Below are positions 41,148-49,890 of a stretch of 63,199 nt of DNA, piece after piece (the stretch's first letter is position 1; every line of letters begins with the position of its first letter). The position numbers and the translations under genes were made by a program. The notes beneath the pieces are model-generated. The model saw nothing but the letters and a program-made list of their open reading frames with translations. It did no database searches and was not told the DNA's origin. This DNA comes from an uncultured Clostridia bacterium. GTDB lineage: Bacteria > Bacillota > Clostridia > Christensenellales > Borkfalkiaceae. The stretch covers positions 1-63,199 of the forward strand of contig CASDRK010000012.1 of NCBI GenBank assembly GCA_949283125.1. Reading direction: 5' to 3'.

Positions 41148-41432
41148 ATGAAAACTTACGAGATGCTCTACGTGCTCGACAGCGCGCTTGCAGACGAAGC
41201 AAAGGACGCTTTCGAAGCAAAGTTTGCCGCTATCGTACAGGACTTCAACGGTAAGGTGCTTTCCACCGACAAGTGGGGCGTAAAAAAGCTGGCTTATCCC
41301 ATCAGGTATAAGACGGACGGCTATTACGTGCTCATGACCTTTGAAGCCGAAAGCGGCGTCGTTAAAGAGCTTGACCGCGTAGCGGGTCTGTCTTCTGAAG
41401 TTTTAAGAAGAGTTATTACCGTTAAAGCGTAA
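41148..41432 (+). CDS. rpsF: Ribosomal protein bS6
   Basis: A 94-residue protein with typical S6 sequence: YEMLYVLD at the N-terminus, KWGVKKLAYPIRYKTDGYYVLMTFEA in the middle, and LSSEVLRRVITVKA at the end. It pairs with bS18 in the 30S platform. The ATG at 41148 follows a GGGAGGTGA site; a GTG at 41139 lies inside that site. First gene of the rpsF-ssb-rpsR operon. Confidence 0.98.
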   Translation: MKTYEMLYVLDSALADEAKDAFEAKFAAIVQDFNGKVLSTDKWGVKKLAYPIRYKTDGYYVLMTFEAESGVVKELDRVAGLSSEVLRRVITVKA

Positions 41433-41448
41433 CCGAGAGGAAAACAGT

Positions 41449-41883
41449 ATGAACAGAGTGTTTTTGATAGGCAACCTCACCCGCGATCCCGAGCTGACCG
41501 AAACTTCCTCGGGCGTGGCCATCTGCCGCTTTTCCATCGCCGTAAACCGCAACTACACGTCGGGCGGCGAGCGCCAGACAGACTTTTTCAACTGCACGGC
41601 GTGGCGCGGCCTGGGCGAAAACGTTGCCAGATACGCAAAAAAGGGCAACAAAGTTGCCGTTATGGGCTCTGTTGAGCTTCGCAATTACGAAGACAGTCAG
41701 GGCGTAAAGCGCACCGCGGTGGACATCAGCTGCAACGACGTGGAGTTTTTAACTCCCCGTTCGGCCGGCGGCGACAGCGGCTACGAATCCGACGTTCCCC
41801 CCGCGCAGCCCCGCGGCGAAAGGCGCGGCGCGGCAAAGCCCAGCCTTCAGTCCTTCGACGACGACGGCGACATACCGTTCTGA
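41449..41883 (+). CDS. ssb: Single-stranded DNA-binding protein
   Basis: A 144-residue SSB. OB fold (1-105) with MNRVFLIGNLTRDPEL, FFNCTAWRGLGENVARYAKKG and VEFL; disordered Gly/Pro-rich linker; acidic tip DDDGDIPF that recruits partner proteins. AGAGG precedes the start; it is 16 bp after rpsF. Confidence 0.98.
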   Translation: MNRVFLIGNLTRDPELTETSSGVAICRFSIAVNRNYTSGGERQTDFFNCTAWRGLGENVARYAKKGNKVAVMGSVELRNYEDSQGVKRTAVDISCNDVEFLTPRSAGGDSGYESDVPPAQPRGERRGAAKPSLQSFDDDGDIPF

Positions 41884-41959
41884 CAAGGCGATTGCGTAAG
41901 CAGGGCAGTACGGCCGGGGCGGCCCCTGCCTTAAGTTGATTAATTCAAGGAGAATCAAA

Positions 41960-42205
41960 ATGGAAGAAAAACCCGTTAAGAAGAGCTATAAAAAGATGCC
42001 CCGCAAAAAGGTATGCGTCTTCTGCCAGGAAAAGGTTGAACTTATAGATTATAAGGACGTGAACCGTCTGAAGAAGTTCATCACCGAATCGGGCAAGATG
42101 CTTCCCCGCCGCATGAGCGGCACGTGCGCCAAGCACCAAAGGGAACTTTCCAAGGCCATCAAGCGTGCCAGGGTGGCCGCTCTTCTGCCTTTCAAGGGCG
42201 AATAA
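41960..42205 (+). CDS. rpsR: Ribosomal protein bS18
   Basis: An 81-residue protein. [10 protein letters not shown] near the N-terminus plus [18 protein letters not shown] keep the cysteine/histidine pattern of zinc-binding (C+) bS18. [22 protein letters not shown] is the conserved core. AAGGAG precedes the chosen ATG, and an upstream in-frame codon has no ribosome site. Last gene of the operon. Confidence 0.98.
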   Translation: MEEKPVKKSYKKMPRKKVCVFCQEKVELIDYKDVNRLKKFITESGKMLPRRMSGTCAKHQRELSKAIKRARVAALLPFKGE

Positions 42206-42223
42206 TTTTTCAAACGCAAATCG

Positions 42224-42253
42224 GGCGGCGGACAGCTTTTGCTGTCCGCCGCC
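42224..42253 (+). terminator. Hairpin after rpsR
   Basis: A 13-bp perfect stem GGCGGCGGACAGC / GCTGTCCGCCGCC with a TTTT loop, 18 bp past the rpsR stop. The T-run after it is weak. Confidence 0.65.
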
Positions 42254-42386
42254 GTTCATACTGCGCGCGGCATTTTTTTGCGCGCTTTGTGTCTGCGCAC
42301 TATATGTCTGTGCGTACCATGCTCATGGTTCTGCGCGCCGTTTGACTTTGCGCGCCGCGTTTATTTCGGGCGCGGTTAATTTTTGT

Positions 42387-42460
42387 GCGGCGGGCGGGCA
42401 GTGCGGCCCGCCCGCCGCCCCGTTCCCCACCCCGCAGGCGCACGGGCCTGCGGGGCGGGG
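42387..42460 (-). terminator. Two GC-rich hairpins after the leucine-rich-repeat gene
   Basis: Leftward of the LRR stop lie a 15-bp stem (42425-42460, one mismatch) and a 12-bp stem (42387-42418). They could end the convergent LRR transcript, although the U-runs are poor. Confidence 0.5.
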
Positions 42461-42479
42461 TTTAAAGCCTTCCGCGCCT

Positions 42480-45400
42480 TCAGCCGCCGTAGTTATAAAT
42501 TATTTGGGCACCAGTCAGATAAGAATTGTCGTTGCCGATTTTTATCTTCTGCCAGTCTTCCTTGCCGCCCGCATAGTAGACAGTTTCAAGGCTGCTGCAA
42601 TCATAGAACGCATCATAACCTATGCTCGTCACGCCGTCCGGGATGGTGATACTTGTAAGGCTGCTGCAATACCAGAACGCAGAACCGCCAATGCTCGTCA
42701 CGCTGTCCGGAATAGTGATGCTTGTAAGGCTGCTGCAATCGGAGAACGCAGAACTGCCAATGCTCGTCACGCCATTGCCGATAGTGACACTTTCAAGGCT
42801 GCTGCAACCGGAGAACGCAAAATAGCCTATGCTTGTTACACCGTCCGGAATGTCGATGCTTGTAAGGCTGATGCAACCATCGAACGCAGAACTGCCAATG
42901 TTCGTCACGCCGTCCGGAATGATGATGCTTGTAAGGCTGCCGCAACCGGAGAACGCAGAACTGCCAATGCTCGTCACGCCGTCCGGGATATTGATGCTTG
43001 TAAGACTGCTGCAACCGTAGAACGCATAACTGCCTATGCTCGTCACGCTGTCAGGGATGGTGACGCTTGTAAGGCTGGTGCAATTATAGAACGCATAATC
43101 GGCTATACTCGTCACGCCTTCGGGAATGACAAGATTTGTTACAAGTTCGCCGTTGAGATACAGGTTGTCCGCATAATACAGAGGATTGGCAGAAGAACCA
43201 CCAAAATCTATTGCGCACCATGCCGCTATATCCGTGATATATACTCCTTTAAGGCTGCATCCGTCGAACGCATAATTGCCAATGCTCGTCACGCCGTCAC
43301 CGATGGTGACGCTTGTAAGGCTGCTGCAATTCCAGAACGCATAACGGCCAATGCTCGTCACGCCGTCCGGAATGGTGATGCTTGTAAGGCTGCTGCAACG
43401 ATAGAACGCATAATCGCCAATGCTCGTCACGCCGTCACCGATGGTGATGCTTGTAAGGCTGCTGCAATTATAGAACGCATCTTCGCCAATGCTCGTCACG
43501 CCGTCACCGATGGTGACGCTTGTAAGGCTGCTGCAATCGGAGAACGCAAATTCGCCTATGCTTTCGCCGCCGGTGATAATTACCTCTTTAAGGCTTGCCG
43601 GGACATAATCTTCATTATATGAATAGGACCACGCGCCGAATATATACCCGAAATGAGTATCGGAAGTTCCGCCCTTCTGCGCGCCAACAAAGGGCAATGT
43701 TATGCTTTCAAGGCCGGTGCAACCGGAGAACGCACCCATGCCAATGCTTGTCACGCCGTCACCGATGGTGACGCTTGTAAGGCTGCTGCAATCGGAGAAC
43801 GCATATGCGCCTACGCTTGTTACACCTTCGGGAATGACAAGATTTGTTACAAGTTCGCCGTTGAGGTATAAGTTGTGCGCATAATAAAGAGGATTGGCAG
43901 AAGAACTGCCAAAATCTATTGCGCACCATGCCGCTATATCCGTGATATATACGCCTTTTAGGCTGTTGCATTCATAGAACGCCCAATCGTCAATGCTCGT
44001 CACGCTGTCCGGAATGGTGACGCTTGTAAGGCTGCTGCACCAGGAGAACGCATAACTGCCAATGCTCGTCACGCCGCTCCCAATCGTGACGCTTGTAAGG
44101 CTGCTGCACCAGGAGAACGCATAATCGTCTATGTTCGTCACGCCGCTCCCAATCGTGACGCTTGTAAGGCTGGTGCAATAGTAGAACGCATAATCGCCTA
44201 TGCTCGTCACGCCGCTCCCAATCGTGACGCTTGTAAGGCTGGTGCAACCGTAGAACGCATAATCGCCTATGCTCGTCACGCCTTCGGGAATGACAAGCTC
44301 GGTCACAAGCTCGCCGTTGAGGTATAAGTTGTGCGCATAATTCAGAGGATTGGAATTATAATCATAGAAATCTATTGCGCACCATGCCGCTATATCCGTG
44401 ATATATACGCCTTCAAGGCTGTTGCAACCGTAGAACGCATCCCAGCCAATGCTCGTCACGCCGTCACCGATGGTGACGCTTGTAAGGCTGCTGCAATCCC
44501 GGAACGCATAATCGCCTATGCCGTCCCCGCCGGTGATTATTACCTCTTTAAGGCTTGCCGGGACATAATCTTCATTATATGAATTGGACGACGCGCCGAA
44601 GATATACCCGAAGTGGGTATTTTCCGTTCCGCCCTTCTGCGCGCCAACAAAGGGCAATGTTATGCTTTCAAGGCTGCTGCAACCACTGAACGCACCCATG
44701 CCAATGCTCGTCACGCCGTCACCGATGGTGATGCTTGTAAGGCTGCTGCAACCATAGAACGCATCACTTCCTATGCTCGTCACGCCTTCGGGAATGACAA
44801 GATTTGTTACAAGCTCACCGTTGAGATATAAGTTGCCCGCATAATACAGAGGATTGGCAGAAGAACTGCCAAAATCTATTGCGCACCATGCCGCTATATC
44901 CGTGATATATACTCCTTTTAGGCTGCCGCAACCGGAGAACGCAGAATAGCCTATGCTCGTCACGCTGTCCGGAATGGTGACGCTTGTAAGGCCGGTGCAA
45001 TAGGAGAACGCTCTTTCGCCTATGCTGTCCCCGCCGGTGATTATTACCTCTTTAAGGCTTGCCGGGACATAATAATCATTATTTGAAGAGGATGACGCGC
45101 CGAAGATATATCCGAAATGGGTATTTTCCGTTCCGCCCTTCTGCGCGCCCACAAAGGGCAGGGTTATGCTTGTAAGAGAAGTGCAATCGCCAAATGCCCC
45201 TTTCGAAATTCCGGTTACATAGTCGGGAACGACTATTTGTGTCACGGTGTTGTCTTTTATATCGTTGATAATCAGCGTAGAAGTCGTGGAGCTGAAAGTG
45301 AAAGGGGCAAGCTCAGGCTTCATTTCCCACTTTGCCGTGAAGGTGAGATTTTGTTCGGGCATTACAAAGGAGTAACTCAACTCTTTTGTAACAAGAGTAT

Positions 45401-45581
45401 CGCCGTCATACCAACCCGACCAATCATAGCCGAGATAAGTTTTTGCGGTGATAGTTACGGCATTTCCCACGGTAATTTTTGTGTCGCTGTAGTTTGTTAC
45501 CGTGCCCGCAGCCCCGTCGTTTTTAGCCGTGGTCACGGTGTAATATGTCCACTTTGCCGTATAGGTCACGTCAAAGCCCAT
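42480..45581 (-). CDS. BspA-type leucine-rich-repeat surface protein, C-terminal part of a frameshifted gene
   Basis: This 1033-residue frame is open upstream to the A7 run at 45736-45742, where it meets the frame of the N-terminal part; the first ATG in frame is used here only as a formal start and has no ribosome site. It encodes two InlB-type beta repeats (ending TAKW) and then about 40 BspA-type leucine-rich repeats of the form GVTSIGxxAFxxCSSLTSVTI. Longer blocks recur several times (GVYITDIAAWCAIDF; LYLNGELVTNLVIPEG; YVPASLKEVIITGG). It ends in the common LRR cap CSSLETVYYAGG, then WQKIKIGNDN. Such proteins bind host or microbial surfaces. The real gene is one lipoprotein of about 1540 residues. 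Confidence 0.85.
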   Translation of the reverse strand: MGFDVTYTAKWTYYTVTTAKNDGAAGTVTNYSDTKITVGNAVTITAKTYLGYDWSGWYDGDTLVTKELSYSFVMPEQNLTFTAKWEMKPELAPFTFSSTTSTLIINDIKDNTVTQIVVPDYVTGISKGAFGDCTSLTSITLPFVGAQKGGTENTHFGYIFGASSSSNNDYYVPASLKEVIITGGDSIGERAFSYCTGLTSVTIPDSVTSIGYSAFSGCGSLKGVYITDIAAWCAIDFGSSSANPLYYAGNLYLNGELVTNLVIPEGVTSIGSDAFYGCSSLTSITIGDGVTSIGMGAFSGCSSLESITLPFVGAQKGGTENTHFGYIFGASSNSYNEDYVPASLKEVIITGGDGIGDYAFRDCSSLTSVTIGDGVTSIGWDAFYGCNSLEGVYITDIAAWCAIDFYDYNSNPLNYAHNLYLNGELVTELVIPEGVTSIGDYAFYGCTSLTSVTIGSGVTSIGDYAFYYCTSLTSVTIGSGVTNIDDYAFSWCSSLTSVTIGSGVTSIGSYAFSWCSSLTSVTIPDSVTSIDDWAFYECNSLKGVYITDIAAWCAIDFGSSSANPLYYAHNLYLNGELVTNLVIPEGVTSVGAYAFSDCSSLTSVTIGDGVTSIGMGAFSGCTGLESITLPFVGAQKGGTSDTHFGYIFGAWSYSYNEDYVPASLKEVIITGGESIGEFAFSDCSSLTSVTIGDGVTSIGEDAFYNCSSLTSITIGDGVTSIGDYAFYRCSSLTSITIPDGVTSIGRYAFWNCSSLTSVTIGDGVTSIGNYAFDGCSLKGVYITDIAAWCAIDFGGSSANPLYYADNLYLNGELVTNLVIPEGVTSIADYAFYNCTSLTSVTIPDSVTSIGSYAFYGCSSLTSINIPDGVTSIGSSAFSGCGSLTSIIIPDGVTNIGSSAFDGCISLTSIDIPDGVTSIGYFAFSGCSSLESVTIGNGVTSIGSSAFSDCSSLTSITIPDSVTSIGGSAFWYCSSLTSITIPDGVTSIGYDAFYDCSSLETVYYAGGKEDWQKIKIGNDNSYLTGAQIIYNYGG

Positions 45582-45676
45582 GGTAAAATTGTAACTTAAA
45601 CTGTCGGTGACAAGTTCGCCGTCTTTGTCGTACCAGCCGAGCCACGTATAGCCGCTGTTGGTTTTTGCGGTGATAG

Positions 45677-47110
45677 TTACGGAACTGCCGTATTTATGGT
45701 CGCCGCCGCCCGCAACCGTGCCCGCGCTTGAGTAATTTTTTTAAGGGTCACGGCGTAGTCGTTTGTCTGCCATTTTGCGGTTACGGTCGCGTCGGAGGAG
45801 CGGTTCCACGCCACAAGGCTTTTGCCGTTTTTGTCGGTCAGCTGTATTGCGCCGATGTACCAACCGAGGAATGTATGACCCGTGCGCTTCGGAACGGTAA
45901 AAGTATATGTTTTGTCGTAAGTGACTGTTCTCTGCGTATCGGACAGGGCGTTTCCTTCGTTCACGTCAAGCGTGACGGTATAGGTTTTTGCCGTGCAGTC
46001 GGCGTACAGCGACAGGGAATTCCACAGCGTATCTGAAGCGAAAGGCGCGCCGTCGCCGTCCTTCCAACCGTTGAAGGTGTAGCCCGCGATATCCGGCGCA
46101 TAGCTTGCAACAAATTCGTCGCCCGTGTACACAGTTATGGCGTCGAGCAGATTGTTTTTATTGTCGTAATAGTTTACCGACACGGCGTAGCTGCGGTGTA
46201 TCGTCAGTTCATAGGTGTTTACCTGCGTGCCGTCGGAAGACGTTACCACCATATAGAACGTGTTGTCGCCGTTATTCAGCGAGCCCGAAGGCTGCGCGGC
46301 GATTTTGGTGGCAATTTCCGTAAGTCCGAGCCTGTCGTAATACAGCCGCCATGTGCTGCCCGAACTGCAGACCACCATATTCGCCAAAGAAACGTACTCC
46401 GTAGCTCTGTCTACCAACATGAATACCGTGCGTTCGGAAATGCTTGCACCGTCCACGCTGATAATTGCCGCCGCTTCCTCGTTCCATACGGCGTACAAAG
46501 TCATGTTGCCCGTCACCGTGTCGGTAGCGAACTTCCAGAGCGTTGAACCGTCTGCGCTCGTCGCCCAGCCGCCGAACTTTGCGCCCGTTTTCGAGGGGGA
46601 GGCGGGGGCGGTGAGCAATGCGTTTTCGGATACCGTCTGCGTGACGGCGGTTGTATCGTCCGCAAATGCGCCGCCGTTGGCGTCAAACGTTACTGTGTAC
46701 TGCACCGCCGGCGGGTCGTGTTCGCCGGAATCCGAAGGCATTTTGCCTTCCTTGCAATAGGTCATGTCGGCTCCGAATACCGTAATGGTCAGAACGCCGT
46801 CGGAAACGGTGCCGCTGTAAAGTTCTTCGTTGCTGCCCAAAACTTCGGCGTAGAATACGATGGCCGACCCGTTCACGGTATATGTGCCGCTTGCGCCGTC
46901 GTCGTCAGACCAATTGCCGCTGTCAAGCGTTATGTACTGCGACTTGTCGTACCTGTCGTTTTCATACAGATAGTAAGTGCCGTTTGCGGACGCATTGTCG
47001 CCGTTGCCGCTGCCGCCGTCTTCGTCGTCGCCGGCGCAGGCCGCAAGGCCGATAGCGCACGACACGACCATAATAACGGTCAGCAGCACAAAGAGTAGTT
47101 TGCGTTTCAT
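45677..47110 (-). CDS. N-terminal part of the leucine-rich-repeat lipoprotein, ending at a frameshift
   Basis: The start is MKRKLLFV with a GGAGG site 6 bases upstream. Signal peptide with lipobox LAAC (about residues 22-25), an acidic Gly/Asn spacer, a beta domain that resembles small-molecule-binding lipoprotein modules (about 45-125), an InlB repeat (about 135-200), a cadherin/BIg-like region (about 205-300) and two further InlB repeats. About 455 codons in, the frame reaches CTT-AAA-AAA-ATT, and after that the translation loses all similarity and stops at 45677. A shift by -1 at the A7 run restores NYSSAGTV and continues in the LRR frame. So this is either a broken gene, a phase-variable or slippage-dependent gene, or a homopolymer sequencing error. 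Confidence 0.85.
   Translation of the reverse strand: MKRKLLFVLLTVIMVVSCAIGLAACAGDDEDGGSGNGDNASANGTYYLYENDRYDKSQYITLDSGNWSDDDGASGTYTVNGSAIVFYAEVLGSNEELYSGTVSDGVLTITVFGADMTYCKEGKMPSDSGEHDPPAVQYTVTFDANGGAFADDTTAVTQTVSENALLTAPASPSKTGAKFGGWATSADGSTLWKFATDTVTGNMTLYAVWNEEAAAIISVDGASISERTVFMLVDRATEYVSLANMVVCSSGSTWRLYYDRLGLTEIATKIAAQPSGSLNNGDNTFYMVVTSSDGTQVNTYELTIHRSYAVSVNYYDNKNNLLDAITVYTGDEFVASYAPDIAGYTFNGWKDGDGAPFASDTLWNSLSLYADCTAKTYTVTLDVNEGNALSDTQRTVTYDKTYTFTVPKRTGHTFLGWYIGAIQLTDKNGKSLVAWNRSSDATVTAKWQTNDYAVTLKKITQARARLRAAATINTAVP
45736..45742 (-). other. A7 slip site joining the two reading frames
   Basis: The minus strand reads CTTAAAAAAATTACTC. In the upstream frame the codons are AAA AAA ATT; a -1 slip gives AAT TAC TCA, the frame that is open for 1086 codons. 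A AAA AAA is a standard -1 slippery heptamer, and one extra A would also restore the frame. Confidence 0.8.
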
Positions 47111-47197
47111 TTTGTGCCTCCAAAATTTTTTGCGGGGCATATAAAAAAGGCGTGTCGTCAACCGAAGACACGCCCTGCAAATGTATCTCCGATTGTT

Positions 47198-47280
47198 GCT
47201 ACACAACCCTGCAAGTAAAGGGAAATGGAGGTACAAAATGCCTTGTTGTACCTTTACTTGCAATTATTTGGTTGTGTAGC
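47198..47280. repeat. 83-bp nested inverted repeat upstream of the LRR gene
   Basis: Three paired arms nest inside one another: GCTACACAACC / GGTTGTGTAGC (47198-47208, 47270-47280), GCAAGTAAAGG / CCTTTACTTGC (47211-47221, 47251-47261), and GTACAA / TTGTAC (47231-47236, 47246-47251). It lies about 90 bp upstream of the LRR start codon, in its probable leader or promoter region. Confidence 0.85.
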
Positions 47281-47356
47281 GTTTACAGTATAGCACGGGC
47301 GGGCGGATTTTGCAAGGCCGGTGCGGGTATTTGCCAAAAAAAGTGTGCAAATTTGT

Positions 47357-47399
47357 AAAAAAACGAGAAGTCCGGAAATTTTCGGACTTCTCGTTTTTT
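47357..47399 (-). terminator. Terminator of the MFS transporter gene
   Basis: A 17-bp stem AAAAAACGAGAAGTCCG / CGGACTTCTCGTTTTTT with a GAAATTTT loop, 27 bp past the MFS stop. Confidence 0.9.
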
Positions 47400-47425
47400 G
47401 CCGTTAAGTGCAGTTGCATTTAAAA

Positions 47426-48838
47426 TTATTCCAGACCGTCGCCGTCCGCGCCTTCCGCGGCGGATAAATCTTTGGCGTTTTGCTCTCCGCCCTGTTCTTT
47501 GTCGGCGCCGTTTTGTTCGTCGGCGGGCTCCGCCGCGTCGGGGTAAGTTATCAGCGCGGCCTTGCCGTGCGCTTTTTCGTATCGGCGTATCTCCGCATAG
47601 CCTATCGCAAACACCGCAAGCCCCACGCCTATCAGGCAGGAGATGGGTATGACGCCGTAGTTGGCGTTGCCAGTGGCGGCCGTGACTATTGCCACCAGCA
47701 TGGTGCCCACAAACGAGGCGCCCTTGCCGAATATGTCCATTATGCCGAAGAATTCGCCGCTCTTGTCAACGGGGATTATCTTTGCGAAGTACGAGCGCGA
47801 AAGCGCCTGCACGCCGCCCTGCAGCAGTCCCACGCACACCGCAAGGAACCAGAACTGCCAGGCTTCCGTCAGCCAGATGGCGAATATCGCAACGCCGAGG
47901 TAGCCCGTTATAAACGCGATTATCAGTTTGCCGTTGTCGAACTTTTTGGCGAGAATGCCCGAAATTATCGCGCAGGGGAAGGCTATTATCTGCGTTAAAA
48001 GCAGGGCGAGGACGAGCTGTATCTGGTCGATGCCGAGGGCGAGACCATAAGTTGTGGCAAGGTCTATTATGGTATAAACGCCGTCGATGTAGAGGAAGAA
48101 GGCCACAAGGAAGATGAGTATTCCCTTTTTGTTGGGTATCTTTTCCTTGAATACCGAAAACAGCCTTTTGAACGAGCTGCGTATTGCCTGCGGACGGCGC
48201 TTTACAAAGTGTCTCTGTTTGAAGCTCTTAGTCAGCGGCAGGGTGAACGCAAGCCACCATGCGGCGTTGAGTATGAATATTATTATATAGGTGAGCACGG
48301 GGTTTATAAACTCGAACAGCGACAGCGCGTACAGGCCTATGCTTATAACAAATGGAATGCAGCTGCCTATATAGCCCCAGGCGTACCCGTGCGAGGAGAT
48401 CTTGTCCACGCGCTCCATGTCCGTCACGTCGGTCAGCATGCTGTCGTAGAATACAAGGCTTATGTTGTATGACATGCGCGTTATTATGAACACCGCTACA
48501 AATCCTGCAAGCGGCAGGGGCATGCCCAGCAGCGCGCAGCCGACTATGCCTATCAGCGCCGAGCCGAGAAACAGCGGCATTTTCATGCCCTCGCTGTCCG
48601 CAAAGGTGCCCACGATGGGGCTTATCACTGCCACGGCCAGCGTGATCACCGACGTGACCGTAGACCAGAATGCCTGATAATCTGTGTTCGTCATGCCCGC
48701 TTTTGCGCACAGATCCTGCACGATTATGGGTATGAACACCGAACACAGCAGCGTGAATGCCGAGTTGCCCACGTCGTACATTATCCATTTCTTTTCAATG
48801 GGGGTAAAGTTGCCCTTTCTTTTAGCTTCTGTCTGCAT
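47426..48838 (-). CDS. MFS transporter, UMF1 / Atg22-like family
   Basis: A 470-residue permease with about twelve membrane helices and an acidic hydrophilic C-terminal tail (last ~45 residues). Landmarks: KKWIMYDVGNSAF at the start of helix 1, GTFADSEGMKMP after helix 2 (the MFS A-motif region), and LQGGVQALSRSYFAKIIP, typical of the bacterial UMF1 group related to vacuolar effluxers. The substrate is unknown. GGAG lies 9 bases before the start. It is 42 bp downstream of the phospholipase-like gene and may share its transcript. Confidence 0.92.
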   Translation of the reverse strand: MQTEAKRKGNFTPIEKKWIMYDVGNSAFTLLCSVFIPIIVQDLCAKAGMTNTDYQAFWSTVTSVITLAVAVISPIVGTFADSEGMKMPLFLGSALIGIVGCALLGMPLPLAGFVAVFIITRMSYNISLVFYDSMLTDVTDMERVDKISSHGYAWGYIGSCIPFVISIGLYALSLFEFINPVLTYIIIFILNAAWWLAFTLPLTKSFKQRHFVKRRPQAIRSSFKRLFSVFKEKIPNKKGILIFLVAFFLYIDGVYTIIDLATTYGLALGIDQIQLVLALLLTQIIAFPCAIISGILAKKFDNGKLIIAFITGYLGVAIFAIWLTEAWQFWFLAVCVGLLQGGVQALSRSYFAKIIPVDKSGEFFGIMDIFGKGASFVGTMLVAIVTAATGNANYGVIPISCLIGVGLAVFAIGYAEIRRYEKAHGKAALITYPDAAEPADEQNGADKEQGGEQNAKDLSAAEGADGDGLE

Positions 48839-48880
48839 ATTTTTCTGCTCCGCGCGCGGCGCAATTTGCCGCGCTGAAAA

Positions 48881-49654
48881 TCATTCGTAATTTCTGTCAA
48901 ACCGTTCGTCGAGCCCGTCGGCGTCGATGTTTGCAACAAAATTTTCAAAAAGCGCCTGCGCCTGCGGCACGGCCTCGTCAAACAGCTCGCGCATGCGCGC
49001 GTTGCTCTCCGCGCAGACGGGGTCGGGTTCGCGCCCCATTATCTGATCGGGCAGCTCGCGGCTGACCATTTTGAGTATCCCCCCGACTATGCCGCGTTTA
49101 AGCCGCCCCGGGCAGACGAACAGGTCGCATATCCTGCGCATGTCCTTCAGGGCGCGGGCTATCTCCTCCGGGGTGAGGGAGAAGAAGGGGGCTATCGTCT
49201 CGGCGCAGCGTTCGTCCGCGCATATGTGGCCGCAAAGTCTCTGTTTTACAGGGTCAAATCCGTCGGCCGTCAGCAGGCTGCGGTCGAATTCCACTTCGAG
49301 CTTGGTGTGGGTTATGCCCAGCTTTTTTCTTTGACTTTCAACATATCCGTGGCAGGTGCTGTCCAGCGCAAAGTGGGTGATAAACCCCATGGTATATGCC
49401 AGCGAAGGCGCTCCGCCTGCCTTTATCAGCGCCTTTGCGCGCTCAAAGAAGGGCGCCGCGCTCTGCTCGTGCATGGCGTAGCCCAGCTCGTTCACGGAGT
49501 TGCGTTTTATCGCCCTGTAATAGAACAGAATGTCCGGGCCGTGGCAACCTGTCAGGTAGAGAGCGCGGTTGTCTTCCGCCGCGGCTTTTGCCCCGGCGGG
49601 CAGCAGCGGCATCACCCGATTTGCAAATTTGTAGTGAGCGTATGTGGACGGCAT
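48881..49654 (-). CDS. Zinc-dependent phospholipase C-family protein
   Basis: A 257-residue protein of the zinc-dependent phospholipase C/S1-P1-like fold. His/Asp landmarks: AHYKFANRV (residue 6 onward), TGCHGPDILFYY (about 35), MHEQ (about 60), GFITHFALDSTCHGYV (about 87-102), all consistent with metal ligands. No signal peptide is seen in the chosen frame, so a cytoplasmic role is likely, unlike secreted phospholipases C. The start MPSTYAHYK has a GGAG site; a longer frame upstream is unsupported. Confidence 0.88.
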   Translation of the reverse strand: MPSTYAHYKFANRVMPLLPAGAKAAAEDNRALYLTGCHGPDILFYYRAIKRNSVNELGYAMHEQSAAPFFERAKALIKAGGAPSLAYTMGFITHFALDSTCHGYVESQRKKLGITHTKLEVEFDRSLLTADGFDPVKQRLCGHICADERCAETIAPFFSLTPEEIARALKDMRRICDLFVCPGRLKRGIVGGILKMVSRELPDQIMGREPDPVCAESNARMRELFDEAVPQAQALFENFVANIDADGLDERFDRNYE

Positions 49655-49844
49655 ATGTAAAACTCCGTATTTAATTATACATGAAGAATGTAATAAATTC
49701 CGCACGAAAATTCAATAATATTGTAAAATAATTGCGCCGATTAGTCAAGGAAAATGTAACGCCGATGTCGCGGGCCGGCGTCTGCGCGGGGCCGGGCGCG
49801 GCAGGGCAGAGCGCAAGGCGGCCGGCGACACGTCCGGGCAGGGC

Positions 49845-49887
49845 AAAGCGCGGGGCGCGGCCGTAACGGCCGCGCCCCAGCGCTTTT
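49845..49887 (-). terminator. Terminator of the ilv-leu-yggS operon
   Basis: A long GC stem (AAGCG...CGGGGCGCGGCCG paired with CGGCCGCGCCCC...CGCTT) directly after the yggS stop. The 49655-49844 stretch shows no gene. Confidence 0.85.
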
Positions 49888-49890
49888 ATT

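Noticed and set aside
42622-45000. Regularly spaced repeats resembling a CRISPR array, and several small + strand frames
   Set aside because: The repeats have a codon-multiple period and encode leucine-rich repeats on the minus strand; the spacers are not unique and no cas genes are present.
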